Made by a program: the position numbers and the translations under genes. This document shows, one piece after another, positions 1 through 7,566 of a stretch of DNA of 14,573 nt. Each line of letters begins with the position of its first letter. The first letter of the stretch is position 1. The stretch covers positions 1 through 14,573 of the forward strand of contig CAZNGS010000092.1 of assembly GCA_964572825.1 (NCBI GenBank). The letters run 5' to 3'. The notes beneath the pieces are model-generated. The model was not told the origin of the DNA. It saw nothing but the letters and a program-made list of their open reading frames with translations, and made no database searches. Source of the DNA: CAYVBE01 sp964572825 (GTDB lineage: Bacteria > Planctomycetota > Brocadiia > SM23-32).

Positions 1-43
1 GGACCGTAAATTCGCTTGACCGCTGACAGCCTTTCAGAGATAG

Positions 44-62
44 CTCAGGCGCCCCGCCTGAG
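44..62. repeat. Perfect hairpin, 8-bp stem
   Basis: CTCAGGCG (44-51) and CGCCTGAG (55-62) are exact reverse complements around a CCC loop. The right arm occurs again at 76-83, so the left arm could pair with either copy. No T-run follows on either strand, so an ordinary intrinsic terminator is unlikely. Confidence 0.6.
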
Positions 63-110
63 GGTGAGGTGCCTCCGCCTGAGAAAAACGGCCGCAGCCG
101 GGGGCGGTGG

Positions 111-143
111 TTCGACTCCGCTCACCACCCTGAGCCCGTCGAA
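111..143. repeat. REP-like palindromic element
   Basis: TTCGAC (111-116) and GTCGAA (138-143) form outer arms, and GCTCA (120-124) and TGAGC (131-135) form inner arms. An internal loop (TCC/CC) separates them and the terminal loop is CCACCC. The core resembles a dispersed intergenic repeat (CCCTGAGC..GTCGAAGGG type) that I recall from many environmental bacterial genomes. Only one copy is visible in this window, so repetition in the genome is inferred. Confidence 0.5.
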
Positions 144-193
144 GGGCTGCGCCACACACCAACCCCGCGCGCCTCAGGAGCACGGTGTAGCCC

Positions 194-218
194 GGGCACC
201 CCCGGCCGAGGTGTGCCC
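194..218. repeat. Imperfect GC-rich palindrome
   Basis: GGGCAC (194-199) is the reverse complement of GTGCCC (213-218). The two halves are nearly symmetrical around CGGCCG, with one small offset. It sits about 75 nt upstream of the anti-sigma gene and may be another intergenic repeat unit or a transcript hairpin. Confidence 0.4.
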
Positions 219-282
219 CACCGCCGGCGAAAAAAAACCGACGCGACCGCAGGAAAACGGCGGAGGTCTCGTTTAATCAACT

Positions 283-287
283 GGAGG
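283..287 (+). promoter_or_regulatory. Ribosome binding site of the anti-sigma gene
   Basis: GGAGG ends 6 nt before the ATG at 294. The open frame extends upstream to 69, but only this ATG has a Shine-Dalgarno sequence, and the zf-HC2 domain begins right after it. That fixes the start. Confidence 0.75.
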
Positions 288-293
288 ATTGCG

Positions 294-776
294 ATGAAGT
301 GTCCGGACATACATGACAGGCTCGGCGCTTACCTGGACGGCGAACTGAACCCGGCCGAGGCGGAAGTCGTGCGAGAGCATCTCGCCAAATGTCGCCGGTG
401 CGCCCGTGTACTGGAGGAACATCGGCGCCTGGATCAACTCCTGGATTCCCAGGAGGGCATCTCGGCGCCCCCGGATTTCGTCGCCCGCGTCAGGAGCGCA
501 GCGGAGAAGCGGGCTGAACCGGTGAAGTTGTTCGCCGCAGAGGGAACCTGGAATCGCACGCTGTTCCGGGTCGCCGCGCTCCTGGTTCTGGCCATTGGAC
601 TGGGATTTGGACTCGTGGCGGGCAATTCGGTCTCGCGCCCTGAGTCGGAGACCACTCGGGATGCCGACCGGGTGGCCGTCGATCCGCTTTCGGCCGCGCC
701 CGGGCGCTCGCTGGCCGATCTGTACCTGGCCATGATCGATCAAAGCGGCTTGAACGGGGAAGACAATGCCCAATAA
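294..776 (+). CDS. Membrane-anchored zf-HC2 anti-sigma factor
   Basis: A 160-aa protein of the zinc-finger anti-sigma (ZAS) type, which holds an ECF sigma factor at the inner face of the membrane until a signal arrives. The N-terminal domain (residues 1-45) has the zf-HC2 ligand pattern C3, then H29-x3-C33-x2-C36, within a helical region typical of the family (the DRLGAYLDGEL stretch). A linker leads to one transmembrane segment at about 92-110, followed by a short C-terminal segment of about 50 residues, presumably periplasmic. The start was chosen by the GGAGG at 283-287. The 3' end overlaps the next gene by 11 nt, implying coupled translation with a Spy/CnrX-like sensor, an arrangement reminiscent of the cnrYXH locus. 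The cognate sigma factor is not in the window. The family call is strong; which sigma factor it binds and what signal it answers are unknown. Confidence 0.85.
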   Translation: MKCPDIHDRLGAYLDGELNPAEAEVVREHLAKCRRCARVLEEHRRLDQLLDSQEGISAPPDFVARVRSAAEKRAEPVKLFAAEGTWNRTLFRVAALLVLAIGLGFGLVAGNSVSRPESETTRDADRVAVDPLSAAPGRSLADLYLAMIDQSGLNGEDNAQ

Positions 777-1347
777 GGCCCTGTCACTTCTGCTGATCTT
801 CTCGCTGGCGTTCAACATCGCCTTCGTCGGCATCTGGGTGCACAACATCGTGACCGCCGAACAGGACACACATCCGGAGCGGCGGGGAGCGGCCGATTTC
901 TGGAGAAACGCCGGCCTCGACCCCGAGCAAAGGGAGGCACTGAGGGAAGACTCCCGCACGTTCAAACAAGAGATGGCCGAGCTGGGGCAGGAACTGGACC
1001 GGCAGCAGGATCGGCTCTTGACGCTGATGGCCGGGGAAGAGCCGGACGAAGAGGCCATGCGGCAGTGCCGCGAGAAGATACACGAGATTGATCGCAGGAG
1101 GGCCTCCCTCGCTCTGAAGCACATGCGCAGGATGCGAGAGGTGCTCACGCCCCCTCAGCGTCGGAGGTGGCTGGAGGAGATGCGGAGACTGGGGCACGGC
1201 AGAGGGCCGGGGGGGCATCGCGGCGGATTCCGGCCCCCTCCGGGTGGACCGCCCCGCCCACCGCTGCCCGATGAAGGAAGCCGAGCAGAGACGTGGCAAA
1301 AACACCGACCCGAACCACCCCCACGTGGGGAAGACCGGGAGAGGTAG
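766..1347 (+). CDS. Spy/CpxP/CnrX-like membrane-anchored periplasmic protein
   Basis: A 193-aa protein with an N-terminal hydrophobic anchor (about residues 5-28) followed by a mostly helical, charged domain (about 35-140). Two LTxxQ-type motifs, the hallmark of the Spy/CpxP and metal-resistance sensor families, appear as LDPEQREALRE (51-61) and LTPPQRRRWLEEM (127-139). Known family members are periplasmic four-helix proteins that either chaperone misfolded proteins or sense metals. An H119-x3-M123 pair resembles one half of the CnrX metal site as I recall it, but the N-terminal H-x3-H half is not evident, so metal binding is only a possibility. The last 50 residues are a Pro/Gly/Arg-rich tail. 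The ATG overlaps the anti-sigma gene by 11 nt, with a purine-rich GGGGAAGA just upstream. Context suggests it works with that anti-sigma factor. Confidence 0.8.
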   Translation: MPNKALSLLLIFSLAFNIAFVGIWVHNIVTAEQDTHPERRGAADFWRNAGLDPEQREALREDSRTFKQEMAELGQELDRQQDRLLTLMAGEEPDEEAMRQCREKIHEIDRRRASLALKHMRRMREVLTPPQRRRWLEEMRRLGHGRGPGGHRGGFRPPPGGPPRPPLPDEGSRAETWQKHRPEPPPRGEDRER

Positions 1348-1428
1348 AGATGGTCGGCACTCAGCGAACTGATCGGAGAAGCAGGCAGAAACAGGCGGAA
1401 AACCACCCACCAACAGATACTTTAGTCC

Positions 1429-1435
1429 GGGAGGA
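1429..1435 (+). promoter_or_regulatory. Ribosome binding site GGGAGGA
   Basis: It lies 7 nt before the ATG at 1443 and in front of a clear signal peptide. It selects this start over upstream in-frame codons from 1293, which overlap the preceding gene. Confidence 0.7.
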
Positions 1436-1442
1436 CGCACCC

Positions 1443-2438
1443 ATGAAGCACCGTGTGCTGCATTGGATGGTGGCCGTCGTGACATTGTTTGCCCTGGCCG
1501 GCGGACTGGCGCTGGCCCAGGACGATCCGCCCCGGCCGCGCCGGGAACGGACCGAAGCCAACATCCCGCTGGAACGACTGCTCCGCAGCGGAGCCGTGGA
1601 TGTGGAAGTCGTCAGGACCGATAACGGAGTCAAATTGAGCCTGACCTCCGACAGGCCCGCCGTGGTGGAGCAGTTGCAGCGACACGCCCGCCGGTGGCAG
1701 AGCGCCCACCGCCGACGGGAGGGCGGTCCGGAAGCCGCCGATCGCCCCGCTATGCGCCGCAGGGAGCGGGAAGCAGAAGCTCACAAGAAGCCCGAGGCCG
1801 TTGAGGAGCGGCTCCGCCAGAGGAGGCGCCGGATGCTCCGCGAGCAGCAGGAGGCCCGGGAGAGGCGTCCACGGGAGCGAGAGGACCAACCGATGCACGG
1901 CAGGGCGGGACGTCCCGAGCGAGATGTCGCACCGCGCAAGGAAGGTCGGCCGGAACAGAAGAAGCGTGAGCTGCCGCGGCAGCGCATGCAGGAATGGCGT
2001 GGCCGGCAGGAGGAACGTCCGGGCAGGATGGAGAGACCGCACGCTTACGGTGACCGGCCCATGCTGCGCGAATGGCGGCGCCGTCCGTTCCGGGGGGAAG
2101 GCCTCCCCCGTTTCGACCGCCCCGGACTGCGCGGCAGAGGAGGTCGGCAACCGGGACTGAGCAGGTTCCGGCCGGCGCGGCGCGGCGCGGGTCGATGGGG
2201 GGCGCTCCAGCGAGGGCCCGGATATGGACCCGGCCTTCGCGGGCGTGGCCTCGGCCACGGTCTCCGCGGCCCACGGCAGGCTCCTTTCCGGGGCCGGGGG
2301 CGTTTCGGCCCACCGCTCTGGGCCGGTCCGCACGCAGGGATGGGACACGCGCCGGGTTACGGGCCCTGCCCCGGCCCGGAGGAATGTCCGCACCACCAGG
2401 CGCCCGGCGGACCGCACACGGGTGCCCGAGGACGCTGA
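1443..2438 (+). CDS. Secreted, very basic Arg/Gly-rich protein of unknown function
   Basis: I do not recognise a named family. The 331-aa product starts with a clear signal peptide (about residues 1-25, cleavage near LALAQ). A small ordered-looking segment follows (about 39-85), with the pattern V-x-V-x-x-T-x-N-G-V-x-L-x-L-T-S-D-x-P. It resembles a short module I have seen in other small exported planctomycete proteins, but I cannot name it. Residues about 90-205 are Arg/Glu-rich and probably helical or coiled. From about 205 the protein is Arg/Gly/Pro-rich with little predicted fold. The final 35 residues carry several His plus two Cys (CPGPEECPHH), possible metal ligands. It lies 95 nt after the Spy-like gene on the same strand and probably belongs to its operon. 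Codon bias is extreme, and a long open frame exists antisense. The signal peptide plus ribosome site favour this strand. Confidence 0.6.
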   Translation: MKHRVLHWMVAVVTLFALAGGLALAQDDPPRPRRERTEANIPLERLLRSGAVDVEVVRTDNGVKLSLTSDRPAVVEQLQRHARRWQSAHRRREGGPEAADRPAMRRREREAEAHKKPEAVEERLRQRRRRMLREQQEARERRPREREDQPMHGRAGRPERDVAPRKEGRPEQKKRELPRQRMQEWRGRQEERPGRMERPHAYGDRPMLREWRRRPFRGEGLPRFDRPGLRGRGGRQPGLSRFRPARRGAGRWGALQRGPGYGPGLRGRGLGHGLRGPRQAPFRGRGRFGPPLWAGPHAGMGHAPGYGPCPGPEECPHHQAPGGPHTGARGR

Positions 2439-2451
2439 GCGAGTTGTTCTG

Positions 2452-2466
2452 CCGACCATCGGTCGG
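2452..2466. other. Short hairpin after the basic-protein gene
   Basis: CCGACC and GGTCGG pair perfectly around an ATC loop, 14 nt after the stop codon at 2436-2438. No T-run follows, so it is a transcript-end structure at most. Confidence 0.3.
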
Positions 2467-2500
2467 AAGCCGGCAGAGCGGCAATCAGACACCAGCCGGC

Positions 2501-2524
2501 GGGGACGCGCGAACCGGCGTCCCC
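2501..2524. terminator. Candidate bidirectional 3'-end hairpin between convergent genes
   Basis: GGGGACGC (2501-2508) and GCGTCCCC (2517-2524) are exact reverse complements with an 8-nt loop. The hairpin sits between the + strand gene ending at 2438 and the - strand aspS ending at 2532, where a shared terminator is expected. Neither strand has a proper U-tract after the stem, so classical Rho-independent termination is doubtful. Confidence 0.3.
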
Positions 2525-2531
2525 GTCGCTC

Positions 2532-4295
<1,764 letters not shown>

Positions 4296-4338
4296 GTCGC
4301 CTCTGAATCTCTGGTTCGTGCCCGGCCGTGCGCGCCGT

Positions 4339-5628
4339 TCAGTCCCCGGTACCAGCAGTCAAAAAGTCCCTGACTTCCGCCACGGCCTCGTCCCAGGGGA
4401 CGTTCCACTGCCGTCCCTCGGCCATATCCTTGATGAGCACCTGCTCCAGCTCCAGCTCCCGCCCGCCGATCAGAAAACAGAGCGGCGCCCCCAGCCGGTC
4501 GGCCACGCGCATCTGGGACTTGGCGCTGCGGCCCTCGAAGTCCATCTCCGCCCCGATGCCGGCCTCGCGCAGCCGCTGGACGAGACCGAAGCAGGGGTCC
4601 CGCGCCTCGTCGTCAAAGCAGACCACGTACACGTCGGGGCGAGGTGACGCGTCCTCTGAAGCACCGAGCTCGCTCTCCATGGCCAGCACGGTGGCCTCCG
4701 CGCCGATCCCGAACCCCACGCAAGGCAGGGACGGCCCGCCCAGCAGCTCCACAAGGTTGTCGTACCGACCACCCCCGCAGATGGCGTTGCGCGCGCCCAG
4801 GCCGGGGTGGATGAACTCGTAAACCGTCCGGGTGTAGTAGTCCAGGCCCCTGACCAGGCGAGCGTCCTCGGTGAAATCCAGCCCGTTGGACCGCAGCGCT
4901 TCCTTTACCGCGGCGTAGTGCGCCGCGCACTGCTCATCCAGGAATTCCACAACGGCCGGCAGCTCAGCGGTAACAGCCTGGCAACCCTCATTCTTGCAGT
5001 CCAGAACGCGGAAGACGTTCCTGTCCAGCCGGCGCCGGCAGTCCTCGCACAGCTCGTCCAGGCGGGCCTCAAGCAGCTCCCGCACCCGTTGCCGATAGCG
5101 CGGCCGGCACTGATCGCACCCGATAGAGTTCAGCACCACCCGGAACTCGTTCAGCCCGATCGCCCGGAACACCTGCGCCGCCAGCAGGATGGTCTCGGCG
5201 TCCAGCAGGGGGCTGTCGCTGCCGATCGCCTCGACGCCCACGTGGTGGAACTGGCGCAGGCGCGCCTTCTGTGGCTTCTCGTGCCGGAACATGGGGCCGA
5301 TGTAGTAGAACTTCTGAAACGTCACCTGCTTGTGCAGGTTGTGCTCCAGGTAGCTGCGGACCACACCGGGTGTGCCTTCCGGCCGCAGGGCGATGCTCTC
5401 CTCGTCCCCGGCGGGAATGGTGTACATCTCCTTCTCGACCACGTCCGTGGTCTCGCCCGTGCCCTTGATAAAAAGCCGGGCATCCTCCAGCACCGGCGTG
5501 CGGAGCTGTCCGTAACCGGCCAGCTCGAACAGGCGGCGGGCGGCGCCGTACAGCCTGCGCCAGTACTGCCACTGCTCGGGCAGGAGGTCTTCCGTCCCCT
5601 GCATTGATTGTATCCGCTCGTCTGCCAT
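4339..5628 (-). CDS. hisS: Histidyl-tRNA synthetase
   Basis: A 429-aa cytoplasmic class II synthetase that charges tRNA-His. It opens with the typical GTEDLLPEQ segment (11-19). The TPVLEDARLFIKGTGETTD region (44-62) carries motif 1. Motif 2 is FRHEKPQKARLRQFHH (114-129), with R115 as the usual ATP-contacting Arg. The HisRS-specific RGLDYYTRT (260-268) includes the catalytic Arg. Motif 3 is the GFGIGAEATVLAME stretch from 305, followed by the C-terminal anticodon-binding domain (about 330-425). In motif 3 the usual Arg after the Glu (ERL) is replaced by Ala (E311-A312-T313), which is unusual. The start at 5628 is chosen because family members begin just before this point and because upstream in-frame codons up to 5745 would overlap the promoter. 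The ribosome site is weak. Cotranscribed with aspS. Confidence 0.96.
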   Translation of the reverse strand: MADERIQSMQGTEDLLPEQWQYWRRLYGAARRLFELAGYGQLRTPVLEDARLFIKGTGETTDVVEKEMYTIPAGDEESIALRPEGTPGVVRSYLEHNLHKQVTFQKFYYIGPMFRHEKPQKARLRQFHHVGVEAIGSDSPLLDAETILLAAQVFRAIGLNEFRVVLNSIGCDQCRPRYRQRVRELLEARLDELCEDCRRRLDRNVFRVLDCKNEGCQAVTAELPAVVEFLDEQCAAHYAAVKEALRSNGLDFTEDARLVRGLDYYTRTVYEFIHPGLGARNAICGGGRYDNLVELLGGPSLPCVGFGIGAEATVLAMESELGASEDASPRPDVYVVCFDDEARDPCFGLVQRLREAGIGAEMDFEGRSAKSQMRVADRLGAPLCFLIGGRELELEQVLIKDMAEGRQWNVPWDEAVAEVRDFLTAGTGD

Positions 5629-5717
5629 GATGCGCGATGGCCGCTCGCCACCGATGGGAAGCGAGCCGCCGGGGAAAGATGAAGGAGATAGTCCCTGCCA
5701 CCGGCCGGAGATGCTGC

Positions 5718-5745
5718 ATTTTAGCAAAAACCGGACCGCTTTCAA
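5718..5745 (-). promoter_or_regulatory. Sigma-70-like promoter of hisS-aspS
   Basis: On the - strand, TTGAAA (5745-5740) is followed after 16 nt by TAAAAT (5723-5718). Both are close to consensus. Transcription would start near 5711, giving an approximately 80-nt leader before the hisS ATG. An imperfect palindrome (CGGACCG / CGGTTCCG) flanks the -35 box at about 5733-5755 and could be an operator. Confidence 0.65.
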
Positions 5746-5794
5746 ACGGTTCCGATTCGCTGATCCGAACGCCGGGTGGACTTCTTGCGAACAT

Positions 5795-5823
5795 TTGACA
5801 GGACGTGGGCCTTAAGCTACTCT
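5795..5823 (+). promoter_or_regulatory. Sigma-70-like promoter of tRNA-Lys
   Basis: A perfect -35 TTGACA (5795-5800), a 17-nt spacer and TACTCT (5818-5823), which keeps the three key positions of the -10 box. Start of transcription is expected near 5830. It is divergent from the hisS promoter, whose -35 box lies 50 bp away. Confidence 0.65.
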
Positions 5824-5827
5824 GGAG

Positions 5828-5860
5828 GGCGTCCGGCGCGGGGTGCAAGCGCCGGACGCC
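5828..5860 (+). other. 12-bp perfect hairpin in the tRNA-Lys 5' leader
   Basis: GGCGTCCGGCGC (5828-5839) and GCGCCGGACGCC (5849-5860) are exact reverse complements around a 9-nt loop. The stem begins at about the predicted transcription start and ends 6 nt before the first base of the tRNA. It could protect the precursor 5' end, guide processing, or act on transcription. No T-run follows. Confidence 0.6.
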
Positions 5861-5866
5861 AGCCGT

Positions 5867-5943
5867 GAGGGCGTAGCTCAGTCAGGCAGAGCAACGGACT
5901 TTTAATCCGTAGGTCGTGGGTTCGATCCCCACCGCCCTCACCA
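5867..5943 (+). tRNA. tRNA-Lys (anticodon TTT), CCA encoded
   Basis: All four arms fold by eye. The acceptor stem GAGGGCG (5867-5873) pairs with CGCCCTC (5933-5939). The D-stem is GCTC/GAGC (5876-5879 with 5889-5892). The anticodon stem is ACGGA/TCCGT with loop CTTTTAA, so the anticodon TTT is at 5901-5903. The variable loop is AGGTC. The T-arm is GTGGG-TTCGATC-CCCAC (5916-5932). The discriminator is A5940 and a genomic CCA follows at 5941-5943. TTT reads the Lys codons AAA and AAG. The gene stands alone behind its own promoter. Confidence 0.97.
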
Positions 5944-6266
5944 TTTCGGTTGCTTCTCCGCAAGGATAGCATGAACTCGGGCAGCTCGATCTCGCCCGGG
6001 CAGTACTCCACCCTCAGACCGGAATCCGCAGACAATGGCACGGCCGCTGTCCCGGCGGATGTCAGCGTCCGGACATTCCCCCCCCCGTGGACAGTCATAT
6101 CGCCTTGTCTGCTCCGGCCATTGCCACATTCCCCTTGACTGGTCGTGAACGGCGCCTACACTAAGCTCGGCCTTCGACGTTACGGTGCTCGGCTTTTGGC
6201 GCAGCGATGCGGCCCTGCTGAACCTCATCGCGGTCGATGGCGGATACCTTTCAAACGGAGACCCGG
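5944..6266. other. Intergenic region between tRNA-Lys and the propeller operon
   Basis: No gene is supported. It contains a weak CGGGC/GCCCG hairpin (5978-5998) without a T-run, a run of eight C at about 6076-6083, and the operon promoter at 6135-6162 followed by a leader of about 100 nt. An open frame on the - strand across this stretch and the tRNA is an artefact of antisense tRNA translation. Confidence 0.6.
6135..6162 (+). promoter_or_regulatory. Sigma-70-like promoter of the propeller operon
   Basis: TTGACT (6135-6140), a 16-nt spacer and TACACT (6157-6162) match consensus at five and four of six positions. Transcription would start near 6169, about 98 nt before the first gene. No other promoter of this quality was noticed between here and 14115, but I did not scan the coding regions systematically. 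Confidence 0.55.
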
Positions 6267-7508
6267 ATGATGCGCCGCCTGTGTGCGTTGTTTTCTGTCC
6301 TCTGGGCAACGCTGGTACTGCTCTGCCTGCCGGACGCGAAGGGCGCGGAGCAGGGACCAGCGGGGCCCGCCGATTTGGAGGTTACGCCGCTGGACGGTTC
6401 GGTGGTGTTGGAGTGGGACCTCGTCGGTCCCCACGTCGAGTTCTATCGCATTTACCGTTCGATGACGCCGGGCGAGCGGGGCAGACAGGTCGAACGGCTC
6501 AAGCCCCTCACGCGGTTCAATGAGAGGCCCATGCACGGGCCGCCGGCCGACGGGGGGCTGCTGAACGGTAAGACATACTACTACACCGTCCAGAGCGAGG
6601 CAGAGGACGGCACCCTGGGCGGTTTCTCCGAGCAGGTGGCGGTCACGCCCCGTCGCAACCTGGAGGTGCCCGTGCCCGCCATCAAGGGAGAGTTCTGGCA
6701 GGTTGCCCCGCATTCACCCGACGATTACGAGTGGGACAACGGGCACCGCGACAACGCCTGTGACTTCTCCATCTGGCAGGCAGCCGACGGCACCTGGCAG
6801 CTCGTATCCTGCATCCGTGAGACCAGATATCCGGGGCGGACGCGTCTGTTCTACCGATGGGAGGCGGGCGACATCACCGACCGCATGTGGACGCCCAGGG
6901 GTGTCTTCGCCACTTCCAGAACCGATCCCCCGTATAACGAGGTGGAAGGCCGCATGCAGGCACCGCAGGTCTTCCGCTATAAGGGCGATTACATCATGGT
7001 CTACAACAGCCGCGGCGCGCACATGATGCGCAGCGCGGACGGGAAGCATTTCGAGCGTATACCCGACTATGACGGCAACTTCCTGATCTTCGAATCCGGC
7101 CGCGATATCGGGATGCTCGACAATCGCGAGGTGGACGGTCGCTGGTACGCCTACTGGGTGGACAACAAACCCGGTATGCACCTGACCCGGTCGGTTAACG
7201 AGAACCTTCTCGGCGAATGGCACGACAGGGGTCACCTTGACCATCCCGGTTTCTTCGAGAGCCCGTTCGTCCAGCGATACCAGGGCCATTATTACCTGTT
7301 CGTGCCGCACTACGTCGTGGTGAGCGAAGACCCGAGCGATTTCGACAAGCCACTACTGACGGTATTGGAAGACGCCAACGGGGCCAGCAAGTCTGCTACC
7401 GAGATCATCCACGACGTCGCGCGTGACAGGTGGTACATCGCCGGTTACAGCAAAGGCATCTATGTCGCCGAGCTCGAATGGCGCCCGGTTGAGAGGAAAA
7501 AGGAATAG
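6267..7508 (+). CDS. Exported FN3 plus GH43-like five-bladed propeller protein
   Basis: A 413-aa product. Signal peptide at residues 1-27 (cleavage near AKGAEQ). A fibronectin type III-like domain spans about 33-128 (VLEWDLVG, FYRIYRS, KTYYYTVQS strands). A beta-propeller of the GH43/GH32/GH62/GH130 superfamily spans about 140-405. Propeller evidence is the repeated sheet motifs ACDFSIWQAADGTWQLVSC (164-182), QAPQVFRYKGDYIMVYN (211-227) and ESPFVQRYQGHYYLF (331-345). The last fits the segment that carries the catalytic acid Glu in GH43 (E331 here), and D166 could be the base. At the usual EAP position a Gln (Q211) stands instead of Glu, so activity may be altered or lost. Start: GGAG at 6257-6260 favours the ATG at 6267 (or 6270) and a proper signal peptide; the frame's earlier ATG at 6237 would add ten residues. 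Substrate unknown. Confidence 0.75.
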   Translation: MMRRLCALFSVLWATLVLLCLPDAKGAEQGPAGPADLEVTPLDGSVVLEWDLVGPHVEFYRIYRSMTPGERGRQVERLKPLTRFNERPMHGPPADGGLLNGKTYYYTVQSEAEDGTLGGFSEQVAVTPRRNLEVPVPAIKGEFWQVAPHSPDDYEWDNGHRDNACDFSIWQAADGTWQLVSCIRETRYPGRTRLFYRWEAGDITDRMWTPRGVFATSRTDPPYNEVEGRMQAPQVFRYKGDYIMVYNSRGAHMMRSADGKHFERIPDYDGNFLIFESGRDIGMLDNREVDGRWYAYWVDNKPGMHLTRSVNENLLGEWHDRGHLDHPGFFESPFVQRYQGHYYLFVPHYVVVSEDPSDFDKPLLTVLEDANGASKSATEIIHDVARDRWYIAGYSKGIYVAELEWRPVERKKE

Positions 7509-7552
7509 CGAGCATACAGGAGGTGCCGGACCCCTTTTGCGGGCTCAATTGC

Positions 7553-7559
7553 GGAGGAG
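7553..7559 (+). promoter_or_regulatory. Ribosome binding site fixing a GTG start
   Basis: GGAGGAG ends 7 nt before the GTG at 7567, which is followed directly by a signal peptide. A second SD-like AGGAGGT at 7518-7524 has no obvious start codon behind it. Confidence 0.75.
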
Positions 7560-7566
7560 TTGACTG

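Larger units (their letters stand above)
1..293. other. Intergenic region with palindromic elements
   Basis: I find no convincing gene here; short open frames lack a ribosome site and a recognisable product. The stretch holds three palindromic elements (listed separately at 44-62, 111-143 and 194-218). A second copy of the arm CGCCTGAG lies at 76-83, and an A-rich run at 230-237. A weak -35-like TTGACC at 16-21 with GATAGC at 39-44 (17-nt spacer) could be a promoter for the downstream operon, but the -10 matches poorly. If an ECF sigma factor controls this operon its promoter would look different, and I could not identify it. The ECF sigma gene that usually precedes an anti-sigma gene of this type is not present. 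Confidence 0.6.

Noticed and set aside
111..218. Possible CRISPR-like repeats
   Set aside because: The palindromes differ from one another and have no regular spacing or spacers; no cas genes are present.
1422..2492. 356-aa open frame on the - strand
   Set aside because: Antisense to the Arg/Gly-rich protein. It lacks a ribosome site and signal peptide, whereas the + strand frame has both.
5817..6098. Open frame on the - strand containing GGGDRTHDLRIKSPLLC
   Set aside because: This is the well-known spurious translation of the antisense strand of a tRNA-Lys gene, not a protein.
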